Positions 10,968-22,918 of a stretch of DNA of 64,000 nucleotides are shown in pieces. The notes beneath the pieces were generated by a model that was given only the letters and a program-made list of their open reading frames with translations, was not told the DNA's origin and did no database searches. The translations under genes and the position numbers were made by a program. Position 1 is the stretch's first letter. Each line of letters opens with the position of its first letter. The stretch spans positions 66,673,501-66,737,500 of the forward strand of contig NC_134534.1 in assembly GCF_050624435.1 (NCBI RefSeq), read 5' to 3'. Source of the DNA: Tenrec ecaudatus. Taxonomy: Eukaryota > Chordata > Mammalia > Afrosoricida > Tenrecidae.

Positions 10968-11166
10968 GCTGAAAGATCTCACTTCTCTCCTGGAAAAGCA
11001 GCATGAACTCATCAAACTCATCATTCAGAAGATGGAGATCATCTCTGAGACGGAGGACGAGGATGACCACAGTTCTTTTCAAGACAAGTTCAAAAAGGAG
11101 CAGTTAGAGCAAAGGAACAGCAAATGGAACTGTCTGCTGAAAGCCGTAAAGTCGCAGGGCTCTTAG
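10968..11166 (+). CDS. TRPA1: TRPA1 last exon (coiled coil and C-terminus)
   Basis: The terminal coding exon starts after tgttctttag, completes Arg1050 and reads 65 further residues to a TAG at 11164-11166. It contains the central C-terminal coiled coil (LLEKQHELIKLIIQKME, with Lys1052 and Gln1061 kept) and the acidic segment ISETEDEDD that corresponds to human Glu1077 and Asp1080-1082, linked to Ca2+ modulation. The end is AVKSQGS, four residues shorter than human, with a different final sequence. There is no frameshift or premature stop in any of the six exons, so the gene looks functional. The six exons give the last 264 residues or so of about 1115. Confidence 0.96.
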
Positions 11167-11796
11167 CCTGGGTACCCCCCCCCAACACCCCGCCCCCGCC
11201 GCCGCCTGTTATGCAGCTTCCTGTGGGGAGTTTGCCTGTCTCCATGAGTCCCATTTCCAATTCACAAACAGCGAAAAAGAGGCAAAATTCTGACTCTTAT
11301 TACACTACTCGTGAAATCATCATTCCTTCATTGTTAGAATAGTACAGATAATAATCATATTTGCTGCAGTGACTGGAGTGCTATCCTTGCTGAGATGTTC
11401 ACCAAGACCTTTCCCACTTAGATTTTGAATGTAGAGGAAGATCACCTACTAGAACATACATTTTAAATGATAAGGAGGACTACATGTAACTATTAGACTA
11501 GAATGAAATGCCAATACCAATGCCTGCTTGAGAAGCAGCTTAGCTAACATGTAATGCTGGTGAGAATAGCCTTCGATATCGGCTTGGACTCTAACCTGTG
11601 AGGTGCTTTTCTGTGGTGGAAAAAATTACAGGCATGGTCCTTGTAGTCTGCCTACTCCAATGAGTAGCCGACTCTTCTTGCTGATCCAGGACTCCCATTA
11701 GAGCTAACGCCCCCACACATGGAATTTATGCTACGCACGAACATTACTATACATAACATATATTACTTCTGTATAGTTTGCTTTGCCAAGGGTAAT

Positions 11797-11802
11797 AATA
11801 AA
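11797..11802 (+). promoter_or_regulatory. candidate poly(A) signal, proximal
   Basis: AATAAA 631 bp after the TRPA1 stop, in an AT-rich stretch. Confidence 0.35.
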
Positions 11803-11932
11803 AGTAAAAGGAATATGCTTGCTCCTAGTGATTATTGTGTGAGTCTTTTGTTGCAATTAGTTATTTTGGGATTTATAAATGCCACATTATATGTCACCTC
11901 CCCAGTGTTTTTAAATGTCCAGTCAAGACACA

Positions 11933-11938
11933 AATAAA
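11933..11938 (+). promoter_or_regulatory. candidate poly(A) signal, distal
   Basis: AATAAA 767 bp after the TRPA1 stop, followed within 40 bases by a T-rich stretch that could act as downstream element. This is the better placed of the two candidates. Confidence 0.45.
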
Positions 11939-11945
11939 TCCCACA

Positions 11946-14050
11946 CCTTTACATTGATCTTTCTCAGGCCCTTCTTTTGTCTGATTTTGTCTTCTCTTTC
12001 ACCCCAGTTCCCATTCTTCAGCCACAGTTCCTGGGTTTGTGGAGACCTAAAGTCTAATACACGTATCTTTATTGTGTTAGGTGAGGTTTTCCAGAGCAGC
12101 TACACCAGTGATTTTATCTATACATATATAATGTGTGCACGATACCACTGTGTTACTCTGTAGAAACATGTAGCGCAGACCACGGCTGGCAATTCCCTGC
12201 GTGCATTGACCACGTTGCATTTCTCTATCCTTCTAAAGATGGACATCTCGGCTTGCCTCTACCATAGGTATATCACCTAACACCACAAAGACGTATATGT
12301 TATACTGAAGGCCTCCATGAACCCATGAACCATGAGTTGAGAATAGGAATGGAGGTGAAGGAGAAGATAAAATGAAATAGTCAAAGAAGTACCCTAGAAA
12401 GAACAATGAAAAAGTTCAGAATTGATTCATATTTTCCTGTGTATATTTCATATACATATGAATTTATGAGAGTATGTATATTAATATGTTGACATTCAAT
12501 TATTCATTTGAAAATGAATTATTTGTGAATATATTATCTATTTATATATGAAAAGTTGAATTTATGCTACATTATCTAGCACATAGTATATAATTATATT
12601 ATATAATATAATATTAAATTATATAATTTATTGCTTATTTTATATTATATTATGTCACTATACTGGTATATTAATAATTATTTATAATCTAAAATAAATA
12701 ATTATAGACAGAGAGGGTGAAGATACATATTTACATCAAGAAAATGGCTCATATAGTTCTAGATGCAAGCAAGTCCAGACCCAGGCCCTATAGGCTGGTG
12801 GCTACAAAGATGGTTGAATGAAAGGTCAGCAGGTAGGTCAGGCTTGTGATTGGGAAGATGAATAAACCCAAGATTGGCATGTTAAATGGGAAAAAGAAAT
12901 GGCAGGCTGCTCAGGGCTAATGGGATCGGTAGGGAAGTAGCAGGTCACTGGTTCAACCTCTGGTTTTGCACCAGAGGTCAAGGAGCAGAGGCAGGATCTG
13001 GACCTAGCACAAAGCAAGCAAACTTTTTCACGTTGTCTTGAGGAGGAAGTAGGCCACACCCCCAAGGACACTTCCTTTCTATTGCATCTGGACTGAACTG
13101 AGACATGAGATTGTATTCCACCTTAATCTTACTTACAGCAGATCCCATTATGGAACTGATTACATTGTGTTAGGTCAAATCATGGGGGGTTGTTAGGCCT
13201 TAACCACCAAGCCACTGAGAATCCTGGCTCAGTGAAGTTGATCCTACTGATGTTATGCTGAACTGTGTTATTTAAGTGTATTTTTATTTGTATTGCGCGT
13301 AGTAGACTGTGGTTCTTGTTATATTTCTCACTTTTTCTATTGGACACTCTGTTTATAAGAGACCCCTATGCTACCCTAAGTCCATGTATAAAAGGCTGCC
13401 GACAGCTGTGTACCATTTCCTTGTGTCCACCCACCACATTGTACTTCTCTCTCTTCCTCGAGATGAACAGCTGGGTTGTTTCCGCTTCCCAGTTAGATAT
13501 GCTCACATTGAGACAAAGATGTAGTGTTGAACGAGAGAACATGATTATGAAACCTGACCTTTTTGCATGTGTGGCCTAACTGTGCGTGTGGCAGAGAGAA
13601 GGTGCTGCTGTTTCTTAATCTCTTGATATAAAGACGAAGGTCTCTAATCTTTATTTTCCTTAAATCAGAAAGGCCAGACATTAACAATATAGTAGCAATC
13701 GCTAGGGTTCTCCAGATCACAAATCAAATATGACCTGTGAATGATTTGAATTTGGTGCCTAATATATATATATAAACTTTAAGATGTCAAAAAGCTGATT
13801 AGACACAGAGTGGGGAGGACAAATGAAGGGGAAGACTCAGGCGGAGAACGTCAAGGGACCCAGGAACCCAAGCTGAGAAAAGAGAAAGCCTTGCTCTAGA
13901 GCCCTTACCCTGAGCTCAGACTTCTACCCTGGACTACAAGAAAATACATTTCTGTTCAATAAAGCTGCCCACGTGTGGTATTTGTGTTTACAGTCTTCAA
14001 AATCATCAAGCACACTATATCGAATCGTTTTTCATGTTTATTAAACACCA
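11946..14050. other. intergenic, AT-rich, no gene seen
   Basis: No coding or RNA gene recognised. 12440-12710 is extremely AT-rich with palindromic TATATAA words. An (AT)n block sits at 13763-13775. Confidence 0.55.
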
Positions 14051-14056
14051 AGAATG

Positions 14057-14205
14057 AGTGAAATACCCCGTCATCACTGGCGGGGAACGCGGACATGCGT
14101 AGGTGAGCATCCTTGCTCTGTTTCAGGAGGCGTCACTCCCGTCACGGCCCCGCCTCTCCGCACCAACACTTGGTTCCTGCGCCCCACCGCCATCTGTCTG
14201 AGGGC
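14057..14205. other. CpG-rich block
   Basis: At least ten CpG dinucleotides in about 150 bp (GGCGGGGAACGCGGACATGC, then GGCGTCACTCCCGTCACGG), far above the surrounding DNA. No repeat family recognised. Further CpGs occur to about 14700. Confidence 0.5.
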
Positions 14206-14859
14206 TCCCTCTCTGCTTCTCTGCCTTGCTCACTAGATGTCTGCATCCAGAGGTGTGCACTCAATCCTCTCCCTAGCTTCTCTTTGCAACCTCAGCGAGT
14301 GGATTCTACTCTGCCTCTTTTCCCCAAGTGCACAGCGTTCTTGAATTTCAAATTGAATTGAAAGAAACATGAATTCGTTTTGGGGGGTGGTGGTGTCAGG
14401 GACCACCAAGTACTCCTGATTTCCTGTTTTCCATAATTGATACCTTATTCTCCCAGACGCCCAGACTTGAACCTGACACGCCGTGGAGGTTCATCTCCCG
14501 AAGGCGCACCTCTCAGTCGTCACACGCACCTTAAAAAGCGTTAAAGGCTTTCTATTTCCATCCCAGGTGATCTAATCATTACCGGCCCCTCAGCGGGACC
14601 CAGTTAGGCTGGTTTCACAGTGCTATACATTAAGACCGAATCTGAAAGACCACCGATACACCGTGACCGTGAAAATGGTTTGCACTCAGATGGATAGCAC
14701 GAGCCCATCCAGGCACTCCGTGAAAAACAAGGCTCCGTAATCTGCTTCTAAAGTTAACAGCCAAGGACCCCCTACAGAGAGCCCCACCATGTAAAACACG
14801 GCTCATCGTGAATTGGGGCCAGCTAGGCTAAGGGCAATACGACCTCAGCACACTTTGTT

Positions 14860-14985
14860 TCCTTCAGAAAGTCCTCTACCTGCCTCTTAAAGCCCAATTC
14901 AAATGGCATCTCCACGTGGGAGCCTTCCTTGATGCTCCCAAATGAATAGGCTGCCCGCTTCCTCTCAACTAGAGTCACTGGGTGC
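14860..14985 (+). mobile_element. L2 LINE fragment
   Basis: AAAGCCCAATTCAAATGGCA followed by GGGAGCCTTCCTTGATGCTCC matches the L2 3' region in order. Confidence 0.65.
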
Positions 14986-15191
14986 CTTGTTTGGCTACTA
15001 GCCAAAAGGTTGCAGGTCGGAGCAAGAGAGTGGAGATCATTGGCTCCCTGCACAGCCGGGCACTCTGAGAGAACCTGGGCAGGGGCACCTGTGGGGAGGG
15101 AAAGGCAGAGTGAACCCCTTACTATGACTACCAACACACTGAGGCCACCACCTACATCAGCATTTGAGACCAGCTGAATCACCCAGCAGGT

Positions 15192-15376
15192 TCCCTGGTG
15201 TCGCAGTGGGTTGTGCAAGGGCAGCAGTTCAGAACACCTGCAACTGCTCGGTAGAAAGAGGAGGCTTTCTACTCCTGTCAAGATTTACAGTCACGAAAAC
15301 CCTCAGGGACAGTTCTACCCTGTCCTAAATAGGGTCATTATCAGTCGGCATCGACTCAATGGCAGCGAGCTTTTAA
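15192..15376 (+). mobile_element. AfroSINE, full length
   Basis: Head TCCCTGGTGTCGCAGTGGGT, body GGACAGTTCTACCCTGTCC, tail CAGTCGGCATCGACTCAATG then GGCAGCGAGC. A fairly young-looking copy. Confidence 0.92.
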
Positions 15377-16299
15377 AACATCCAGCACAAATATATACCA
15401 TTTCAGACAGTAAATATCCAGAACTCATGGCTATCTCAGTGCTGAAAACAAAATACAAACCAGAAAACAAAACAGAAATATGAGTGCCCTCTGGTGGCCA
15501 TTAGAAGAAGATGCTAAACACAGGGCCTTCAGGTCTGTTTCCAGTCAGCAGGGGACTTTGGAGCCGCTGGTGGCTGCTGGCCCCTGACCTTTCTTGGCTC
15601 TGTGCCACCATTATGTTCAATTACAAATATTTTTTTATGACAATCAGAAAACAGAATTCAAAGTTTACAAAAACAAAATGATAACAAAACAAAATCACAA
15701 AAGAAGGCCCAATTAGAGAAGACACAAAACGAGAGAACTTCTCCTAACAGGAAAAAAAAATCAACTCCACACCATATCCTAATAAAATCTTTGTAAACCA
15801 AAGACAAACAATTCTGAAAGCTACAAGAGAAAAACACACTACAGCCGTTTATTACTGAATGTCCATGTCTGCGTCCTGTGAAATAGGATGATTCGAGATT
15901 TGGACCTTGTATCAGCATCATAGTCTACACGGGCAGTCTTGAGTAACAAATGTCTGGCTTACTTACAACTCATGGGTACTGTCCAATCCCCATGAAGCCT
16001 ATTATATTAAGATGTTGCAGTATATAAAATCATATATAATAAAAATGGGCTACTATGTGACACAAAGTAAATTGTTATGAATGCATTATCATGTTAGAAG
16101 TGTTTTTGTACATCTGGAAGAGCTTTTTTAATGTTTGTATGCCTATGAAGTCCTTATGGAACATAGACATGCATGTATTTGGACACTGCCTGGATGGATG
16201 TGATGCACTGTGCAACTATGTAACCAACCGCAAGTCTCTCAGTGGGATGAGTGTGACTCATCCCTAGAACACTGGAGTCCGGAAAACAATGGAGCAACA
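15377..16299. other. intergenic, unassigned
   Basis: AT-rich DNA without a recognised gene. A stretch at about 16040-16130 is similar to 20075-20165 in the same orientation, so it is probably an unassigned dispersed repeat. Confidence 0.45.
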
Positions 16300-16319
16300 T
16301 AGGTAAACTACTAAACGAA

Positions 16320-18302
16320 AATAATTCCTAATCAGTAATTCTGTTTTTGTTGTTTCATTAATTAATTTACTTTACTTGTGTTTACGAATAGGGAACTATG
16401 TAACCAACAGTGTTGATCTAATTGTGTCTCATTTCCAGGTTCTACCCTGTCCTAAATGGGTCCTTCCCATCCCTCCTATAGAGACACGTAGAAGAGACAG
16501 AACAGTGCTGACTGGTAACCTTCTAGTATGTGGAGGAGGCAGTGAAGAGTAACCCGGTGGCAGTGGCAGAGAGAAACCTGTGTGAACATACTGCCCTTTA
16601 GATGTCTGGCGGCTAGCCAGGGCCCACTTCTTAAAGGCCTTCTGGGTTGCCTTCTTGTTGGTAGACTTGGCATTACAAACAGCAAGTGCACTGGCCTGAA
16701 AGGCCTGCCCATAGGAAAAGCTTAGTGTCCGGGGTTTGGGTAGACAGCAAAGGTTGATAGCACTGAGGCTGAAAAGTAGCATCCTATTCATAATGCCACC
16801 CGACAAGGAGCTTCCAAGAACAGAGGCAGGAACAGAGCTGTGATGGTGGCCACAGCCACTTGCTCTGGAGCATACTTCTTGGAGAAGGCATGTCCAACGG
16901 TCACCATGTTGGGCTTAAAAGGGGAGCTGCCCTCCAGGTGAGCGTGCTGGTCATATGTGGGAAACAAAGATTTCTCCCAAGTTGTCTCCCCCAAATGTAT
17001 GTCAAACTTAGCTGCTTGTTACACGTGGTGAATGAATATGCACTTGCAGGTCAACAGAAGTAGGTCAGGGGTTATTCTCCTTAAGGGTTATCAGCCATCC
17101 AGAGCAAGCAGACACCACTGTTTATCCCACAACAAGTAGGACCCACTCCCTTCTGATAAGGATAGTAGTTGACTATTTCCTTGTAGGAGACCTCTGAGAG
17201 GTCAAGCCCTTAAAAGGGTGACCAAGGTTAGGTCCCCATCATGAATCTAGGCCCATCTTGTCACATGTATACCCGTAGTCCCTCCCCTTCCTATCATGTG
17301 CACACACCTAGCTCATCCCCTTCCTGTTACACCTATGCCCATTGTATATCCCTTTCCTATTGCTTGTATGCCTATTAGACTGCCCCTTCCTGTGAAGTGT
17401 GGTTACCTGAAATCACACTCCCCTAAACAGATATAACCCTTGATTAGCAATAAACGGGGTCTCCGGCCGGCTGCTGGACTCCGCCACACCTCACCTTGGC
17501 TCACGCTGTGCATGGACTTGGCGGGTAAGTCATGGCCTTCCAAGAGGTGAGCATGCTACTATGAATTGTGTCTGACTCCATTATTTCAAACTCTTCTATC
17601 TCTCATGCTCTCTATGACTTTACTATAATCTTTACTTATTATTGCCGTATAATTGTGCCTACTGGATCTGTGATGATTTGTTGGGGGCCCTCCTTTCCCC
17701 CGCAAGCATGCAAGGCCTTAGAGACACTCACTACTGTGCTGGCAGTACTTCTGGTCATGGTCTCCATCGAGAATGATCATTGGTTCCACAACAGGTACCA
17801 ACCCGTTTGGTTCACAGATGCTGGCATTGGCGTTCTCATGGATCTTGAGATTGGATGGAAACTGGTCAGCGATCGTCAGCGCAGCACACCAGACCACACC
17901 ATTCCCAAAGTCACCCCCATCCTTTCTAGCCTAAGCCCAGTATGCAGTGAGGGCATCAGTCCTTGAGCGACGGATTGTTTACTTGTCCCTGCCAGTGGAT
18001 CAGTTCCTTGGTCTAACTTGATCCCCACCCCAAGCCCCTTTTCCTCAAGAGTGGTTTTGAACAACTTCCCCTGGCTGTCCTGCTAGAGCGTCTCATGGGA
18101 TAGGACTGGGGCCCCAGTGCTCCAGTTGATGGGTTGTCGCCACTGAAGTGGATTTCTCAGGACTTCTGGAGGTTCTCCTTGGGGTTCGCCACACTGATCC
18201 TCTGCAGGGGGTTCCCATTGTCTCCATTTGCAACAGGGTGCTGGCGAGGTCAGAGAGTTCCCTCTTCTGTTGGACAGGGAGGACTGGAAATCGCTGGGTC
18301 AT
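16320..18302 (-). pseudogene. ALDOB: processed ALDOB (fructose-bisphosphate aldolase B) pseudogene, split by an LTR
   Basis: The living gene encodes the liver aldolase that cleaves fructose 1-phosphate and fructose 1,6-bisphosphate. This minus-strand copy starts at an ATG at 18302 (RFPVL..QQKRELS, the aldolase N-terminus). It continues at 18064-17876 with GIKLDQGTDPLAGT, the conserved aldolase LDQG..PLAGT block, and with [10 protein letters not shown] near 17750. After a 749-bp insertion it resumes with the conserved block HLEGSSPFKPNMVTVGHA (16950-16890) and ends with LSFSYGQAFQASALAV and GQYVHTG, whose tail favours ALDOB over ALDOA/ALDOC. Segments from several exons are joined without introns, so it is a retrocopy. 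It has internal deletions, frameshifts and stops. 3' UTR similarity (ACACAATTAGAT) extends past the stop; the 3' limit is approximate. The lineage 5' end may reach about 18400. Confidence 0.88.
16956..17704 (+). mobile_element. solo LTR of an endogenous retrovirus inside the ALDOB pseudogene
   Basis: TG..CA-bounded segment of 749 bp inserted in the pseudogene: aldolase sequence stops at 16955 and resumes at 17705. It contains a TATA-like AGATATAACCC, the poly(A) signal CAATAAACGGGG at about 17447, and a CpG-rich R/U5 (CTCCGGCCGGCTGCTGG). No gag, pol or env sequence is present, so it is a solo LTR. A target-site duplication is not clear (TCATA against AGCAT). Confidence 0.75.
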
Positions 18303-18430
18303 GGGGATGCATACAGTTTGGGAGAGAAGCGTCTTCTTGGATGTCAGCAGTTGGTGAGGCAGCAGCTGCCAAAAGGGCTCTTACCAATCATTCTTCACTC
18401 AGCAGAACTGTCAGTAAAAAATGAGGAGGG

Positions 18431-18849
18431 AAATCAAGCCGTTCCTAAGTAAGGAGCTGCTGTAGAAATTTGCCACTACCACCCCAGTGCTGCAAGTACT
18501 GTCTAAGAGAATGAATGCTCCACATGGAAAGGAAAATGTATTAACGAAATAGCTTTATCTATGCAGGGGGAAATCAAATGATAGGAGGCACAATCTCCAA
18601 CAATGCAATGTAGAAAATCATAAGGACCGAGTATATGATATTTTCAGGAAATAAGCTCAGTCACAAACTAGACCTTGAAAACAATGCAACATCAAGTTAA
18701 CTTACAAAGTAAATCTATCAACTATGAGCTATATGTTGATGCTGATGAAACTACATAAGCCAATATGAGGGAGTAAAAAGCATACCGGGAGTAGATTGAA
18801 TGCACTATGAATGCTTGTCTGTTAATTGTTGCCATATGTTAAACATTGT
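18431..18849. other. unassigned intergenic DNA
   Basis: No gene or clear repeat recognised; AT-rich. Confidence 0.45.
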
Positions 18850-19385
18850 TGTAATCATGTATTTTGTAATGAGGAATTTCTAGAAATATGCTACCTATCC
18901 AAACTAACAAGCAGAGGTAGAAAACCAGTGTGGTGACCACCAAGAAATCACCAAGAAAATGCTCCAAAGGAAAGAAAGAAGAAAAAGAATTCATCACAAG
19001 AAAATATACAAGTGCAAACAAAAATAAAAACATCAAAATTTTTAAAATTAAGAAGGCACAAACATGCAGAAAACATATAGGAAAATGAATAATATAGACA
19101 TATTATTTCAGCAATAGCATTATATGTAAATGGTTTAAAGACTCCTTGCAAAAAAGCAGAGACCAGATGAATGGATTTTTTTAAAGGCCCAATCTGTTCT
19201 TTTGCTATCTACAAACAAAAAAACAAAAAAAACCCCAAACATCCCTGACATAAATGAAACCACTGACTGAATTAAAACTATGGAGAAATATATTCCATGC
19301 AATCAATAAGCACAAAGATTGGTGCCATCAAGCCAATATTAGTTAAAATAAGCTTTAAATCACAATCTATGATAACATTCAGGTT
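18850..19385 (+). mobile_element. L1 LINE ORF2 fragment (old)
   Basis: ATATGTAAATGGTTTAAAGA followed by a piece with AGATGAATGGATTTTTTTAA, then ATATTCCATGCAATCAA and ATTAGTTAAAATAAGCTTTA, in the same order as L1 ORF2 endonuclease-RT sequence. Heavily diverged. Confidence 0.5.
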
Positions 19386-22035
19386 AGCACCCAAACACTT
19401 CAGCCACAGCTACTTTTGCAGGAAGGTGAGTCTCCATTAAAAGCTGGGTCATGGGGCTTAATTTCCTTCTAGTGGTTACACAATTCCCATCACCAACTTA
19501 GAAAACAGCATAAAATTATAGCCAGTGGGGAGCTCCTCAGCCATTCAGACTCACTTGTACTTTTAAAGAGCAATTCATATAGAAGAACGCTCACTATACA
19601 GCAAGATACGAGGTAACCCTTCAGGGGAAGGTCAGCTTTGCTGCTTGGATAAAATGTTTGTCAAGATTTGGATACTTAAGTGCTTGAGAAAGACTAGTGG
19701 AAAAAATGTGAATGAGTAATTTTTTTAAATAAATCACTTAGAATGGCAAATGCAAATATAAGTTAGATCTTTGAATGTTTTCACTCATTCATAACACCTA
19801 CTTTAAATATTTTGGATAAAAATACTTAGGAAAACCATTACAATAGGGAAAAAAATTACATATATCCAGTATCAGTAACCAGTAATGAGTTGTAGAATTT
19901 AAGCTCACAATGCAAATGTCTTCAGATTCTGAAAAATAACATTCTAGGAAATATTTACAAATGAATATACTGAGAGGTATTAATGAAGATCATTTTCAAA
20001 CTGTAAAAATCTGATTTAATCAGTTTATCAGTGTTATAGTGTTACAGCTTTCAGATGGGTATGAAATCAACCAGGACTATACTAGGAAAATAGACTACTA
20101 CATGACACACATCAAATTATTATTAATGCATTATTGTGTTAAAAGTGCTTTAATTTTGATTAAGAAGTGCTAGATGCCTGAAGCAAGGAATTGATCATAG
20201 ATAGTCACTGAGAAGCTATCATAATCTTCAAAGAAATATTAAGGCAATAAAACCAAAATATGTTCCCAACTTAACTTTATCATGTAAATATTCTGAAGAG
20301 ACCGCTTTAGACAGTGGTTTCAACTCGCCATCACTAATTACACTTGTGACCCACCGAATCCCCAGCTGGCTTTAGCCTGTCTGCACTGAACTTTTTAAAA
20401 GTTAGAAAAAGGCAGGCTCCGGGTTCTCCTGGGGCCATGTGTATATATTTTGACTATTTCAGGATACAAGGTAATGGAAGAAAGCACCTTTTGTTCATTT
20501 TTCATCCTAATGAGTACCCCCATTGACATGGGTGACACCCCCTAGATAAGACCAAGCAATAAAACACAGGACGAAACTGTGGAGGAGTAAAACCTCCCCA
20601 TGTTTTGGCTGGGCACTGAGTAGCTATTTCATGATGTTTTTAAAATGTACTTCAAACTAATAAATCTTGAACCCAGAATTCGGAACTGGAGATACCCCTA
20701 AATACCTAGTAAGCACCAGATATTACAAGAGAACAGGCTCTCCACTTAACTGTGTGTTATGAGACTGAGATGTGAAGGCAGATGTTTATGGGGAAAATGA
20801 CAACCCATGCATCAATCAACCCGGTTCACATTTCAAAGACCAACCACACTTGTTTTCACCATAGATTATACCTTCACTATCGGTCACTAACAAGCATATA
20901 AAAAGTTAAACTGTTTGCATTTCACAGTTATGAAGGGTGACCAGGAGATGGTAAACATACTACACGACCCATTTTTCTCAGCAAGGAGTCAGTGCCATTC
21001 AAATCCATGTTAAAGACATTGTTCTATATCTGATGTTTAAAACTAAAATATATACAGGTGGAGAAATTTCCTTTAAGATTGTTGGGTGGTCAAGATTATA
21101 ATTTTAATAGGCTGAATACGTATCTATACACCCAAAAGATGAGTGGATAAATACAGGGAAAACGGAGAAAGCCTTTGCAACAAGACGTCACCAAAGTGCA
21201 AACACACGAACAAGACTCCGCAAATCCCACTAAACATCAGTTCGGCCCCATTTGAGCTGTGGTGGGCACAAACCAGTCTCCATGTGGGTTAAGAAGCCCA
21301 ATGATTAGAGAATAATATAAAGCAGCATTAGTAAAAGGTGACCAATGATCCATCAAGAAATGCAAGCAGCAGGAGAAACACAAATCTTAATGAGAAAACT
21401 TTGGGGGAGAAACAGAAAATTAAACAAGGATATTGCCTCCCCCTGACAGGGGTTTGGCTCATGAGTCACAGTAATCTTTTTGTTTCAAATAAATTATCAA
21501 AATATGTCAAACGATAACTGATAGAAATGAAAGGACACACCGATAGAAGCACTGTGGGAGAATCTTATCACAGCTCCATTAGCCTAATCCCGGTCCTACA
21601 TTTATGAATTGTGTGACCCACGAAGGTTATTAAAACACCGTTGCCAAGGAACGCAGGCTGGAAGAGGCAGGTTGCTGGGCCATGGCAGCCAGCGGGGATT
21701 ACCAGCTGCCGGAGACATGTAGGTGCCATAACTACGTTCCCAGACTGGAGTCAGGCCTGGTCAGAAAGTCTCCAGACCTCTGATCATGTTTTGTAGTGTT
21801 GCCGCCTCATCTGACCCAGGTTAATCTCTTTATTCTGCCCCACTTTCCACCTCTCCAATTTCATACAGTGTTAGCTCCTTTTGAGTAAGAAATTACTTTT
21901 TACATTCTATATCCAGGGGACTCAGAGCCACGGGGTAGGGAGAACTATTACTGACTAAATCTGAACCAGAGCTACACCTCGTTCCTTTCCCCGTTGGTGT
22001 CTTGGTTGAGTGTCTTCCCATCAGTTGAGACCCAA
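19386..22035. other. intergenic, no gene recognised
   Basis: AT-rich DNA with no open frame of note. 20075-20165 resembles 16040-16130. 21150-21260 and 21560-21720 hold more CpG than their surroundings and no repeat that I know. Confidence 0.45.
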
Positions 22036-22860
22036 AGCTGCCCTACGCCCAACAGAATGAAACACTCCCTGGTCCTGCACCTTCCTCGTGTGTGTTGCTG
22101 TGTTTGAAACCAGATTTGTAGCCAGTGCCAATCCAACCCATTTGAGGGTATTTCCCCTCTTCATCCTACCAAATACGATGTCCTTCTCCTGTCTCAACAA
22201 AACCTCTTTGATTTGCTTCCAGGAAGTATTCTGTTTTTCTTTCAACGCAGACATGGTCTTTTATTTTGGCCATCCGGAATATATCTAATATTCCTTGCTA
22301 ACACCGTAATTAAAAGGCACTAATTCTTTGGTTTTCTTTTTTCATCGTTCAGCTTTTATATCTATATATCTATATCTATATAAATTGAAGGTATCATCAC
22401 CTGCATATTAGTATTCAGTGACCTCTTTGTTTTTGTTTCTTAGCATTTCATAGAAATCTTCTGCAGCAGCTTTGCTGAGCGCCAATGCGTTGTTTGATTT
22501 CCTGACTCCTGGTTTCATGGAACAGAATCCTTGACAGCTTCAACCTTTCCTTTGTTTATTGTGATGTTACTTATTACTCCAGTCATGAGGATTTTCTTTT
22601 TTTATTCTTCAGGTTGAAATCTAGTCCACACTGAAGGGCGTGGTCTTGTACCTTCAGCCATATAATTGCTTCAAGTCATCTTTGCGTTCAACAAGCAAGA
22701 TTATGCCGTCTTCATCTTGAAGATTATTAATCATTCTTCCTCCAATCTTGATGTTGAACTTTTCTTCAAATCGTCCAGGTTCTTGGGTGATTTGCTCAAC
22801 ATACAGATGAAATAAATATGATAAAAAGACACAGTTCTGACATACACCAATAAATATGGA
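22036..22860 (-). mobile_element. BovB/RTE LINE fragment (3' UTR and RT end)
   Basis: On + it reads the complement of the RTE 3' region (CCAACAGAATGAAACACTCC, CCAAATACGATGTCCTTCTCC) and then the complement of ORF2 (GCTTCAAGTCATCTTTGCGT, TGAAGATTATTAATC). The minus frame shows KIGGRMINNLQDEDGI, the RTE region just before the reverse-transcriptase catalytic motif. More diverged than the copies at 23.6 and 51.6 kb. Confidence 0.85.
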
Positions 22861-22918
22861 AGCTACCACAGACCATTGCCACCTCAGGGGTCATGTAAGC
22901 ATTCCAATGCCCAGGACC

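Larger units (their letters stand above)
11167..11945 (+). other. TRPA1: TRPA1 3' UTR (probable extent)
   Basis: DNA directly after the TRPA1 stop. It opens with a C-rich run (11176-11205) and then AT-rich sequence. No repeat is recognised in it. The end is set by the last clear AATAAA. A longer UTR cannot be ruled out because the downstream DNA is also AT-rich. Confidence 0.5.

Noticed and set aside
14823..15281. 152-codon minus-strand frame as a gene
   Set aside because: It overlaps an L2 fragment and an AfroSINE on the other strand and has no domain.
16429..16806. 125-codon minus frame as a novel protein
   Set aside because: It is part of the ALDOB retropseudogene in one of several shifted frames.
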